From: Candidatus Uhrbacteria bacterium
Lineage (GTDB): Bacteria > Patescibacteriota > Patescibacteriia > JACPHY01
DNA: 39,103 bases
Assembly (NCBI GenBank): GCA_016188355.1
Contig: JACPHY010000006.1
Span: 1 to 39,103, forward strand
Direction of reading: 5' to 3'
The translations under genes and the position numbers were made by a program. The notes under the pieces were generated by a model. That model worked only from the letters and a program-made list of their open reading frames with translations, was not told the origin of the DNA and did not search any database. Of this stretch, positions 31,668-39,103 are shown one piece after another (within the stretch, counting starts at the first letter, position 1; each line of letters starts with the position of its first letter).

Positions 31668-32714
31668 TCATGCAGCGATCTGCGCAGCGCAGAGTGCGCA
31701 CGTCACCGGAATAGGCAAATGCCCCTGGAGATCGAAGATGTGCAGCGGCGTCATGAGAAAATCGCGCAATGCCGCCCGCACCACTTCCCCGAGTGGACGC
31801 GCGAGCGATTCGGCGGATGCACGCTGCACCTGCATGGCGAGCGTCTGCATGCGAACGCTCGGCGGCGAAGTGAACGCGCATCGAAACCATGCCTCCGGCC
31901 ATCGCGGGAGCGCACACCGCGCTACCGCCGCATGAAACGCAGGAACCTCGGGAATGGGCGGGAACGGAAGGCGCTGGTGATATGCACGAAGCGGCTGATC
32001 CTTCAGCGCACGCCACATCGCTACCACTGCATCATTCCAGGCAGCCGCACACGCCGCCGCGCCGCTCGTCGATGCAGACCGCACGAGCCCCTCCACGTAC
32101 AACGTGAAGAGCGAAAGCTCGCGCAGCGCCCGATGCATGCGCTCGATATCGGATTCTCCCACGGGAATCCGCCGCAACTCCGCGACGATCACATCGTGCG
32201 CCCGAAGCGCTTCCTCCTTACCGATCAGCTGACTCAACATCCCGTACCCGAGTGATGCGGCACGCACGAGGGGGAGCTGATCGCGACTGAAATGATACGT
32301 CGTGGAAAACGTCGCACAATGCGTCGACGGCGCAGCAAGCAGCCGATAACATCCGACGATGTCATTCGCGAATCGGTAAAATCCTCCATCGAAATCGAGC
32401 AGAATGAAATCGAATGGCGCATCTGATGCATGGCGGAGCACGTAGTCCTCCAGGGAGCATGCGTGCAGCATGAACGGATATCCCTTTTCCCGAATGTACG
32501 ATGCATGCATCGACAGCCATTCCACGCCCGTGAGCTGCTGTCCCGCGATGCCGACCGCCGCGAGATGCGGCAGCTCCAGCGCTTCTGGACCCGGCATGAA
32601 GAAGCCGCGCATCGCTCCACGCCTGGCGAACGGAATGCCGCAAGTGATCAAATCGGCCAGATGCGCCCGCACACGATCGTGTGCGGGAGACTGATATGTC
32701 CGAATGCGTGCCAC
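31668..32714 (-). CDS. Rossmann-fold protein, possible SAM-dependent methyltransferase
   Basis: 348 aa. Start GTG 32714 is chosen for AAAGGAGGGATC immediately upstream. Motif order in the N-terminal half suits a class I methyltransferase: MPGPEALELPHLAAVGI (strand 1 and loop), LTGVEWLS (acidic end of strand 2), MLHACSLEDYV, and DFILLDFDGGFYR (strand 4). The classic GxGxG is missing, so assignment is tentative. The C-terminal half is helical and unassigned. It is the first gene of an operon with 31160-31657, with a promoter at 32792-32820 that is divergent from the 581-aa gene. Confidence 0.6.
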   Translation of the reverse strand: MARIRTYQSPAHDRVRAHLADLITCGIPFARRGAMRGFFMPGPEALELPHLAAVGIAGQQLTGVEWLSMHASYIREKGYPFMLHACSLEDYVLRHASDAPFDFILLDFDGGFYRFANDIVGCYRLLAAPSTHCATFSTTYHFSRDQLPLVRAASLGYGMLSQLIGKEEALRAHDVIVAELRRIPVGESDIERMHRALRELSLFTLYVEGLVRSASTSGAAACAAAWNDAVVAMWRALKDQPLRAYHQRLPFPPIPEVPAFHAAVARCALPRWPEAWFRCAFTSPPSVRMQTLAMQVQRASAESLARPLGEVVRAALRDFLMTPLHIFDLQGHLPIPVTCALCAAQIAA

Positions 32715-32791
32715 GATCCCTCCTTTGTGTATCGCACTTCCCGGTCGCGCGATGTGTGGAATAGAGGTAAAAGAACCGGAAATCCATCCGC

Positions 32792-32820
32792 ACCGTATCA
32801 AACTCCCCTCCCCACGTCAA
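32792..32820 (-). promoter_or_regulatory. Promoter of the 32714-31160 operon
   Basis: Minus strand TTGACG (32815-32820), 17-nt spacer, TACGGT (32792-32797). Confidence 0.75.
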
Positions 32821-32826
32821 CCATAC

Positions 32827-32855
32827 TTGACGAATCGAGGTGCATTCGATACCGT
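32827..32855 (+). promoter_or_regulatory. Divergent promoter of the 581-aa gene
   Basis: TTGACG (32827-32832), 17-nt spacer, TACCGT (32850-32855). The two -35 boxes are only 6 nt apart and back to back. Confidence 0.75.
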
Positions 32856-32945
32856 GGAGCTGCCATTACGCTCATTACACACTTTTCACCTCGTACTGCC
32901 GAGCCGCGAAACGGCGTCGGTGCACGGAAAGGAGGGAACAGGCCC

Positions 32946-34691
32946 ATGGATGGCTCCGACGAAAACGCGCCCACTCCAGAACACCATCCCCCAACGACGG
33001 AGGAGCCCGCATTCCAACGTCTCCGCACGTTGCTCACCGGCACGATCGAAGATTGCGTCGCGATCATCGAAAGTGCCCAGGAGCTCAATCGACGCGTCTC
33101 CGAAACGGAAGACGAGCGCATCGCGGGCACACTCCCGCTCGCCCACGAACGAGCGGAACTCGAGCGGTACGTGCTCCGCGGACGAACCAGCGAGTCGCTG
33201 GTCGATCGCGTCCGTATGGTCGATTGCCGTCTCATTCCTTTCGAATTCAAGGAGGATCACGAACTCCGCACGGAGGAACTCATCGCACTACGCGCACACG
33301 GCGCAGATGCGCAGGAGGTCCTTGCGGATCTCGACTTCGCCCAGCAGGCGCTTGCGGATGTACGCCGGCTCGCACAGCAACTCTCCGAAGAACACGGGGC
33401 ACTGCTCACCACATACACCGCGAACGCACGCACCATGGGACATTGCGAGCGTTTCTGCGCAACGATCGGACCCAACATTCTCGATGTCGCCGATACCGCC
33501 ACGCTCCTCGTTGCACTCGGCACCACATCGGATGATCTCGTGCGCCTCCGAAACAATGCGAAGACGTACCTCGATCAAACGCTCCACGACCACGGGCAGG
33601 AGATGCGACGCCTCGATCAGATAGCTGTGCAACTCACCCGCGCAGAGGAACTCGCCACTCGCTGTCGCGCGTTCATCCAGAAACGGACGGCGATACTCGA
33701 CTTCACGCACCATACATCCTATTCCGCGGACGATGTTGCACTGGAGCGTCGCATGGTCGCGCTCCTCGCCGCACCGCCACCGCAGGAAGGAAAACGCCAG
33801 TACGAACGCGGAGCGCCCGCGATTGCCGCCGCGCTCACCGCGAGCGCCCTCCTACCACCCAATACCACGGTTGCTCCCGACATCATCGCCCAGCAGTCGC
33901 GATTGCTCGAGGGACGACCAGTGTTCGGCGGCAAGGGGCGCGTCTATCGTCTGAGTCCCCTGGGACTCCAGCTCGGTCCGCGTTGGCTCCAGGAGCTCCA
34001 GCACACGCATGCGGATGCCGTCGCGTCTGCACTCGCGCGCCTCCAGCAAAAGACGCGGGGGACCCCGAGCGCTCCTCCCGAACGGTCTTCCGAGCCCGCA
34101 CGAGAGCTTCCCCTTATTACCGATGACCCCGTCGGCGTGGCACTTGCCCAGTTGAAGCCAGTGGAACTGGGAATCCTCATCACTATTGCGGAGCGCGGAT
34201 TCTGCCACTCACATTCGGGCCTCGATGCCGCAGTTGCTGCATGTCTCGCGCACTGCATCGATCGCACCGGCCTCGTCGCCTGTCCACGCGCATTCGCGCA
34301 ACTCGAGAAATGGTCGCTCGTGAAACGACGAGCATTCGGATCGTTCCGACCAGAAGTTCCCGTCTGGAACGAAACCTGGCATCCCACGGATCTCGGCTGG
34401 GAAGTCGCGAGACGGATCCGACCGTCCTTCTTTCCTCCACCGCCGGATGTAGAAAAAAAGATGATCGAACAGTGGGGAAAATTGGCAAAGGAGGCACAGA
34501 AGGAAGCGCTGGCAGAATTGCATCGGAAAAAAATGGCACTGAAGCTCCATGAGCAGTTCCGTGAGAAACGCAGTCGACGTGATCGTGAGGCAACGCGTCT
34601 CATCGATGCGCTCTACGAACGCGCACTGAAAGCGTTCCAGGAGCACCAGAGACGTTCCGCATCTGTCGACGCGGAGCAACCCGCCGGATAG
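32946..34691 (+). CDS. 581-aa coiled-coil protein of unknown function
   Basis: ATG 32946 follows AAAGGAGGGAACAGGCCC. It is acidic at the N-terminus (MDGSDENAPTPEHHPPTTEE) and then has a long helical, coiled-coil-rich part to about 280 (VLADLDFAQQALADVRRLAQQLSEE; RLDQIAVQLTRAEELATRCRAF). The middle part has RVYRLSPLGLQLGPRWL, a winged-helix-like signature, and a second block resembles it (VEKWSLVKRR-type QLEKWSLVKRRAFG, then WHPTDLGWEVARRI). It ends with a strongly charged helix (KEAQKEALAELHRKKMALKLHEQFREKRSRRDREATRLID). No TM. The winged-helix resemblance is by eye, and no family is recognised. Convergent terminator with the GHKL operon. Confidence 0.7.
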   Translation: MDGSDENAPTPEHHPPTTEEPAFQRLRTLLTGTIEDCVAIIESAQELNRRVSETEDERIAGTLPLAHERAELERYVLRGRTSESLVDRVRMVDCRLIPFEFKEDHELRTEELIALRAHGADAQEVLADLDFAQQALADVRRLAQQLSEEHGALLTTYTANARTMGHCERFCATIGPNILDVADTATLLVALGTTSDDLVRLRNNAKTYLDQTLHDHGQEMRRLDQIAVQLTRAEELATRCRAFIQKRTAILDFTHHTSYSADDVALERRMVALLAAPPPQEGKRQYERGAPAIAAALTASALLPPNTTVAPDIIAQQSRLLEGRPVFGGKGRVYRLSPLGLQLGPRWLQELQHTHADAVASALARLQQKTRGTPSAPPERSSEPARELPLITDDPVGVALAQLKPVELGILITIAERGFCHSHSGLDAAVAACLAHCIDRTGLVACPRAFAQLEKWSLVKRRAFGSFRPEVPVWNETWHPTDLGWEVARRIRPSFFPPPPDVEKKMIEQWGKLAKEAQKEALAELHRKKMALKLHEQFREKRSRRDREATRLIDALYERALKAFQEHQRRSASVDAEQPAG

Positions 34692-34696
34692 AAGGA

Positions 34697-34722
34697 TGCC
34701 CCCGACCACGTGGTCGGGGGCA
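34697..34722. terminator. Shared convergent terminator
   Basis: A perfect 12-bp stem TGCCCCCGACCA/TGGTCGGGGGCA between the 581-aa gene and the GHKL ATPase gene; TTTAT follows on the plus strand. Confidence 0.8.
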
Positions 34723-34745
34723 TTTATCGTATGAACGGTCTCGAA

Positions 34746-36998
34746 TTACAGCTGATCGCTGTCCGTCAACTGCGCAAGGATGCGGTCGAAGAGCTCGAAG
34801 GACTGCGCCGGCGTGAGATCCGGATTCGTCTCCGCCTCATCCGCCACATACGCCTGCACAACGAGCCGCAGGAGCTCTCGCAGGAATGCGTGCGGCCGCT
34901 TTGCGGTGCGGAGCGGGTGGTGCTCCATATCCGCCTCAAGGATGCAGTGCCCCGTTCCCATCTGCGGCCGACGATGCATCGCCATCACGCCGCCCGCTCG
35001 CGTGGTCCGCAAAATGTACGTACGCTCCACGCCTCCCTTCGGTTGCAGATGGATCTGGATATCGTTCGGCGAATTATGCGTGCCCACGCCGCCGGTATCC
35101 CCCGTATCCGACGCTCCCCCGGGGGGATCAGCGGCCGGCGGATTGCGCACCTCGTAATTCCCGCGGAACTGAATCCCCGAATTCCCACGATCCCGCGCGA
35201 CCACCGATCCGGTACCCAGTGCCACAGCGGTGATCAACGCCGTGGTGCCCGCACTCCCGACCCTCGTCACCGTGATCACGTTCGGATCACTCTCCAGCCA
35301 ATCGAACACGAAACCATCCGCGAGTTTTCCGGTCGAACGATCGCGAATGCGTACGTAGCATTGGTCCCCGGGCGACAGCCATCGGCGCGAAGGAACGAGC
35401 CGGAGCTGCGGGTGCTCCGCAGTCCCCCTCGTGATGGGCAGACGCAGGGTGACCGCTGATGCCCACACATCGCCGTCACGACCCACCAATGCCGCACGCA
35501 CCTCGTAGGACCCGGCGCGATCGCCGCTCTCGAACGTCGCATGACGCACGCCGCGGCTTCGCTCATCATCGGTCACCGGATCAGGATGAATCGTGCCACC
35601 GCCCGTTACCCCCCAGGTCACCACTCCATCATGCGGCACGTTCTCGAGCGTGAAGAGCTGCTGATCACCTCCGGTCTCCATCTCCACCGACGCCGGAACC
35701 AGGCGGATGGGAACCACCGGAGGATGCTCCGATCCTGTGGGAGGGTCCCCTGACCCATCTGGCGTATCCCCGCCTGGCGCAACACCAGGACGATAGCCGC
35801 ATCGCGCGTTGATGGCTCCGGCGAGCAACTCGATGAGCTTGCGCTCATCCCCCTCCACCTTACTCGTCTCTGCTTGCGTGAGATGCGGAGCGACCTGCTG
35901 CCCGAGATCCGCCAATCCCTCGCCGATCACCTGTGCGAGATCACGCGAGGAGAAGACGCCCTCCTGAAACTGCGCCTGGCCGCCCGTCTTGAATCTCCAG
36001 TGGAGGTCCTGCGCCTCGATGACCCCAACCACTCGCGGATCGAGCAGCTCCTGCGGAAACCGACGCGATGCCCGACGGTCCTCCGGAATCCGCGAACGCC
36101 GTTCAAACCGCACGAGCTGCGTATAGAACTCGGCGAGCGACATCGGCCCGAAGGTGAGCCGCAAGCCAGACTCCGGCTTCTTGAGCACCCAGATCGCCGA
36201 CCGAACGGTACCCGCACCCGTCGATACCGTGCGTTCGATGCACACGCCGTCGAGCTTGCGCGGCGTGCAGACGACCCCATCCACCCGGATCTTCGATGCG
36301 ACGAGCGGGTGCTCCTGACTGATGAGCTCGCGCAGCTCTTCGCTAGCAGGAATCCGTGGACCCTCTCCGCCTTCGAAGACCGGATTATTCGGCTCTTCGA
36401 ATCCGGAGAGCACGAACACGGTGCCGGTGCCCGTTCGGTAGGGAAACTGCGCCTCCTCGCGCGTTCGGTACTCCGGATCACGCTCGTCCCCATCCTGCGC
36501 TGGCGGCGAAATGAACTCCCGCAACGAAAAATCGAGACAAAGGACCGAGTCCGGCGTTTCATCGGAAACCGTGCGCACCGCGATCCGCGTGCAACCGGTA
36601 CCGCCGAACGCACCGTACCGAAACCCGCGCCCCGTTCGTCCCGCCACGTTGCGCCGTTCGGGCTCATCGGGACGTCCGATGCCGAGGAATCGGCTCGCGC
36701 GATCACACGTCATCCCGACGCCGTTCTCGACTACCGTAATGGCAGTGACCTTTCGCTTATCGCGCGTGATGTTGATCCGTATCTCCTGGGCACCGTAATC
36801 AATGAGCGAGTTGTCAATCAGCTCCTTCAGCCACTTCTCGAACGTATAGTTCCGCATGTCGAAGATGATGGCGGTCGAATGCCACTGCCGTCGCAACTTG
36901 CGTTGCACCGGTTGGGAGGCTCCCGTACTCGGAGGCGCGCTCGCGTCCGCCACCGGACGCAACGCGGGCGGACTGCCCCTCGGGGATCGAGTATTCAT
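34746..36998 (-). CDS. GHKL-family ATPase fused to Ig-like (Big_2-like) domains
   Basis: 750 aa. Start ATG 36998 lies 2 nt after the stop of the HTH gene, with GGAGGAAGGAAATAG as ribosome-binding site. After a 40-residue Pro/Ala-rich lead comes a GHKL ATP-binding domain: N-box KELIDNSLIDYGAQE (58-72), G1 ENGVGM (91-96, Glu where Asp is usual) and the G2 lid GRTGRGFRYGAFG (120-132). A further alpha/beta part runs to about 390 (transducer-like), with a Pro/Gly linker to about 435. Two beta-sandwich domains follow: IRLVPASVEMETGGDQQLFTLENV and LRLVPSRRWLSPGDQCYVRI...GFVFDWLESDPNVITV, the Big_2 pattern. The last 100 residues are helical. No signal peptide. MutL, Hsp90 and MORC are relatives in the ATPase part; this architecture is unfamiliar to me. 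Confidence 0.85.
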   Translation of the reverse strand: MNTRSPRGSPPALRPVADASAPPSTGASQPVQRKLRRQWHSTAIIFDMRNYTFEKWLKELIDNSLIDYGAQEIRINITRDKRKVTAITVVENGVGMTCDRASRFLGIGRPDEPERRNVAGRTGRGFRYGAFGGTGCTRIAVRTVSDETPDSVLCLDFSLREFISPPAQDGDERDPEYRTREEAQFPYRTGTGTVFVLSGFEEPNNPVFEGGEGPRIPASEELRELISQEHPLVASKIRVDGVVCTPRKLDGVCIERTVSTGAGTVRSAIWVLKKPESGLRLTFGPMSLAEFYTQLVRFERRSRIPEDRRASRRFPQELLDPRVVGVIEAQDLHWRFKTGGQAQFQEGVFSSRDLAQVIGEGLADLGQQVAPHLTQAETSKVEGDERKLIELLAGAINARCGYRPGVAPGGDTPDGSGDPPTGSEHPPVVPIRLVPASVEMETGGDQQLFTLENVPHDGVVTWGVTGGGTIHPDPVTDDERSRGVRHATFESGDRAGSYEVRAALVGRDGDVWASAVTLRLPITRGTAEHPQLRLVPSRRWLSPGDQCYVRIRDRSTGKLADGFVFDWLESDPNVITVTRVGSAGTTALITAVALGTGSVVARDRGNSGIQFRGNYEVRNPPAADPPGGASDTGDTGGVGTHNSPNDIQIHLQPKGGVERTYILRTTRAGGVMAMHRRPQMGTGHCILEADMEHHPLRTAKRPHAFLRELLRLVVQAYVADEAETNPDLTPAQSFELFDRILAQLTDSDQL

Positions 36999-37000
36999 TT

Positions 37001-38410
37001 CTATTTCCTTCCTCCGGGCAATCCGACCGCCGTGCGGCCCCCGGGCAGATGGTGCGGCGCAGACGGAGCACCGAGTCGTCGCCCCTGTTCGATGGCACGC
37101 TCCAACTCAAACTGCGCGAAGACGTCACTCGGATGCTTCGAATCCCATGCGCGGAACAGACGATTCAGCTCCGCGAGATCCACGAGATACTCCGGCGCAC
37201 GACGCAAGCGTTCCTCCTCGGGAAGTTCGAGAAACCGAAGCAGAAATTCGCGGCACGCCACAATTCTCCTCTTCCCTTCCGCGAAATCCTCATCGCTCCA
37301 TCGCGTTCCGGAGGGAAGCGATTGGAACGTATCTTTGCTGAGGATATGGGGCAGCGCACCATTCCGATGCGCAGTGCTCGCCGGAATCACCGTCGCCGTG
37401 CGGGATACATCGGCATCACGGGCAAGCAGCTGGAGCACCACCTGCTCGAGTACTGCGATCCGCCGCTCCTGATCCTCGGCCTGCGACGCAGAAGGCATGG
37501 CCGGATCCAACGCCGGCACCGCGGGCGACGGCGACGCGATCCGCTCCGATGTGGAGGCCACGACCGCCGCATGCGGTGCAGCGAGCACATGCACCGACGA
37601 ATCTTCTGTCCTCCCTCCGTCTCCGGATGATGCACTCGGAATCTCAGCATTCGCATCCGGAGCAGGAGCCTCCTCCCGCTCCTCCGCGTCCAGGAGCGAA
37701 GCTCCCAGAAACTCTGCGATCGCACGACGCGTGGCGGGCTTCACGATCTCCACGGACTCCGGCGATTCTTCCCAGGAAGTAATTCTCCGGGGATCCGTGA
37801 TGCGGAGACGATTCGCGAGGTCGGTCCGCGAGAGACTCAGCTCCAACCTCCGCAGCTTCATGCGCTCGAACAGGATAGACAACGGCGAAATCTCATGCAG
37901 CTTCTTTCCTTCCACAAAGTCGTTCAGCTGTGGGAGGTGTGCCACAATGCGGCCCATGGACCCCCGATTGATGTAGTCGCGCTTCTCGTTCGGTTTCCGT
38001 AGTGCCACGAAGGAACGGAGCGTGCCCTCATGTACCCCCATGAACCGTGCGAGTAACGCGAAGGGGATCTGTTTCGTGATTGGCTCCAAGAGCTCTTGCA
38101 GATCTGTCCACGTTTGAATGAGATCGAGATACCCCAATGCGCGCCGATCGCCGTTCCATGTGGGGACACTCCACTCACGCCGCATTTCCTGAACGTACTG
38201 CTCGACATTCCACTGCGCGAAATCATACCCGCACAGCTCCTTGATCGCTGGGTACAAATTGAAGCTCGGCGGAGAACCCTTCAGCCACAGCTCGACTGTT
38301 TCCGGGAAGACATGCAACTCTTCACCCACATCGCCCGCAGTACGCCCCGCTCGTGCTAACCAATCGGTGAGGTGGCGAGCGAAGGGGGGGTACGGTGTAT
38401 GCTCGGTCAT
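37001..38410 (-). CDS. Multi-HTH regulator-like protein, first gene of the GHKL operon
   Basis: 469 aa. ATG 38410 has GGAGGAAGAA upstream. Three helix-turn-helix-like segments are visible: about 10-45 (FARHLTDWLARAGRTAGDVGEELHVFPETVELWLKG), about 110-145 (FALLARFMGVHEGTLRSFVALRKP) and a clear XRE/Cro-type one at about 180-240 (LRRLELSLSRTDLANRLRITDPRRITSWEES). A Pro/Ala/Ser-rich linker (about 245-310) leads to a charged helical C-terminal region (DEDFAEGKRRIVACREFLLRFLELPEEERLRR). It is co-transcribed with the GHKL ATPase. A palindrome over its transcription start is a candidate autoregulatory operator. Confidence 0.75.
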   Translation of the reverse strand: MTEHTPYPPFARHLTDWLARAGRTAGDVGEELHVFPETVELWLKGSPPSFNLYPAIKELCGYDFAQWNVEQYVQEMRREWSVPTWNGDRRALGYLDLIQTWTDLQELLEPITKQIPFALLARFMGVHEGTLRSFVALRKPNEKRDYINRGSMGRIVAHLPQLNDFVEGKKLHEISPLSILFERMKLRRLELSLSRTDLANRLRITDPRRITSWEESPESVEIVKPATRRAIAEFLGASLLDAEEREEAPAPDANAEIPSASSGDGGRTEDSSVHVLAAPHAAVVASTSERIASPSPAVPALDPAMPSASQAEDQERRIAVLEQVVLQLLARDADVSRTATVIPASTAHRNGALPHILSKDTFQSLPSGTRWSDEDFAEGKRRIVACREFLLRFLELPEEERLRRAPEYLVDLAELNRLFRAWDSKHPSDVFAQFELERAIEQGRRLGAPSAPHHLPGGRTAVGLPGGRK

Positions 38411-38497
38411 TTCTTCCTCCTGCTCCTGTAGCGCCGATCGAAACCTCGGGATGGATATGCAACCAAAATGTGCTCTATTCAGTTGAAAAAGGCCACG

Positions 38498-38514
38498 GTT
38501 GACGGAAAGTCAAC
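38498..38514. promoter_or_regulatory. Palindrome GTTGAC-GGAAA-GTCAAC, candidate operator
   Basis: It lies just downstream of the -10 of the HTH–GHKL promoter, over the expected transcription start, a typical repressor position. It is similar in core (TTGAC/GTCAA) to the palindrome at 11610-11624. Confidence 0.5.
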
Positions 38515-38522
38515 GCGGTTGA

Positions 38523-38551
38523 ACCGTATCATGCACCATGTGGTACGTCAA
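38523..38551 (-). promoter_or_regulatory. Promoter of the HTH–GHKL operon
   Basis: Minus strand TTGACG (38546-38551), 17-nt spacer, TACGGT (38523-38528). Both boxes are identical to those at 32792-32820. Confidence 0.75.
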
Positions 38552-38575
38552 GATCATCTCCAAAGTGCGTGCCAC

Positions 38576-38605
38576 TTGACGCGGGGTCGCCTTTTTTGAT
38601 ACAAC
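38576..38605 (+). promoter_or_regulatory. Promoter of the rightmost gene
   Basis: TTGACG (38576-38581), 18-nt spacer, TACAAC (38600-38605). Confidence 0.5.
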
Positions 38606-38686
38606 CAGTGCGGAATGATGTTGCGTTTTCGGTCTTTACCAACCCAATTTGCTCTCCGATGATTCCGGAGCCGGAGGAATTCCTCA

Positions 38687-39103
38687 ATGGACGCCACAGC
38701 GAATCCAACGTTGCGGGAGCAGTGCCGCACTGCGATCATCCACGTACTCGACGTACAGCAGGAGCCCTTCCACGGGACCTCGCATGAACTCGCCGCCCTC
38801 GTACAGCGGCACATCCAGACGCAGGAAACGGATACGCCCAATCGAGCCATGATCGTGGAGGAAATCAGTGCGATGCGCAGTGAGGGCATCGTGCGGATTG
38901 ATCCCGCGCTGGGCAACGGTACCGGCCAGAAGATTTCACACATCACAGCGGAGCCACTCGCAACAGCCCCCGCAGACGCCCCGCATCGACCGCCACATGG
39001 CCTGCTCTCCAGCGAAGAACTGGAGATCTACTGGCACTACCTGAAGAATTTCCTCGGCCGCCAGCCGGAACGCACGTGGAAAGAACCCGCGCAGGCACTC
39101 CAC
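38687..39103 (+). CDS. Unknown protein, N-terminal 139 residues (3' end outside window)
   Basis: ATG 38687 follows CCGGAGGAATTCCTCA, and the frame is open to the edge. The first roughly 70 residues (LREQCRTAIIHVLDVQQEPFHGT, SHELAALVQRHIQ, RAMIVEEISAMRSEGIVRIDP) have the helix pattern and ending of a winged helix-turn-helix, which is tentative. A Pro/Ala-rich linker follows, and then LLSSEELEIYWHYLKNFLGRQPERTW. It is divergent from the HTH–GHKL operon with its own promoter. No family recognised. Confidence 0.7.
   Translation, partial: MDATANPTLREQCRTAIIHVLDVQQEPFHGTSHELAALVQRHIQTQETDTPNRAMIVEEISAMRSEGIVRIDPALGNGTGQKISHITAEPLATAPADAPHRPPHGLLSSEELEIYWHYLKNFLGRQPERTWKEPAQALH

Larger units (their letters stand above)
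38411..38686. other. Divergent regulatory region between the HTH–GHKL operon and the last gene
   Basis: 276 nt with no gene. It carries the minus-strand promoter at 38523-38551, the palindrome at 38498-38514 and a plus-strand promoter at 38576-38605. The rest is unremarkable. Confidence 0.6.

Noticed and set aside
35874-37472. A 532-codon open frame on the plus strand across the GHKL/HTH junction
   Set aside because: It is a shadow of two well-supported minus-strand genes, and its composition is that of a reverse-complement artefact.

Overview
The window is about 60% GC, gene-dense and bacterial. It looks like a Patescibacteria (CPR)-type genome. The clues are a 23S rRNA carrying two group I introns, 23S–5S transcribed without a linked 16S, many short membrane proteins of no recognised family, a trimmed UvrB/UvrC pair, an endonuclease Q-like PHP protein and an IleRS with a foreign domain inside it. 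UGA is used as a stop (typA, for example), so the UGA=Gly Absconditabacteria/Gracilibacteria code does not apply. The lineage call is inference; no phylogeny was run. Many promoters fit TTGACR–17 nt–TAYxxT. Most genes have strong GGAGG sites and are bounded by intrinsic terminators, so transcription units are short.

Layout. 1-8000 (minus): ileS running off the left edge, with a complete histidine-phosphatase domain inserted, followed by three tandem copies of a [4-TM + 2-TM] membrane-protein cassette, interrupted by a metallo-beta-lactamase-fold protein and a single-TM protein. 8200-12870: uvrB (with a palindromic in-frame insertion), a 412-aa unknown protein, and uvrC. 13000-14500: two tandem paralogous single-gene units. 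14600-18960: tRNA-Ala(TGC), an NlpC/P60 protein, a Nudix protein, a possible YdcF-like protein, typA/bipA, and a 25-aa lysine-rich peptide behind a hairpin-rich leader. 19000-25700: an endonuclease Q-like protein, yvcK, a helical unknown, a cytosolic vWA protein and a putative lipoprotein. 25930-30930 (minus): 5S and 23S rRNA with introns at E. coli-equivalent positions 1931 (302 nt, no ORF) and 2500 (824 nt, LAGLIDADG ORF), several helix expansions and a flanking processing stem. 30990-39103: a 163-nt near-perfect hairpin, a coiled-coil protein with a Rossmann/methyltransferase-like protein, a divergently transcribed 581-aa unknown, a two-gene operon of a multi-HTH regulator and a GHKL ATPase with Ig-like domains, and a truncated gene at the right edge.

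How the genes work together. UvrB, UvrC and the endonuclease Q-like protein are DNA-repair functions. TypA, IleRS, tRNA-Ala and the rRNAs serve translation. YvcK-family proteins act in central metabolism and envelope homeostasis. The least explained and most interesting parts are the membrane cassettes, the GHKL–Ig/HTH operon, the large vWA protein, the IleRS–phosphatase architecture, and the structured non-coding elements at 18727-18845 and 30996-31158.
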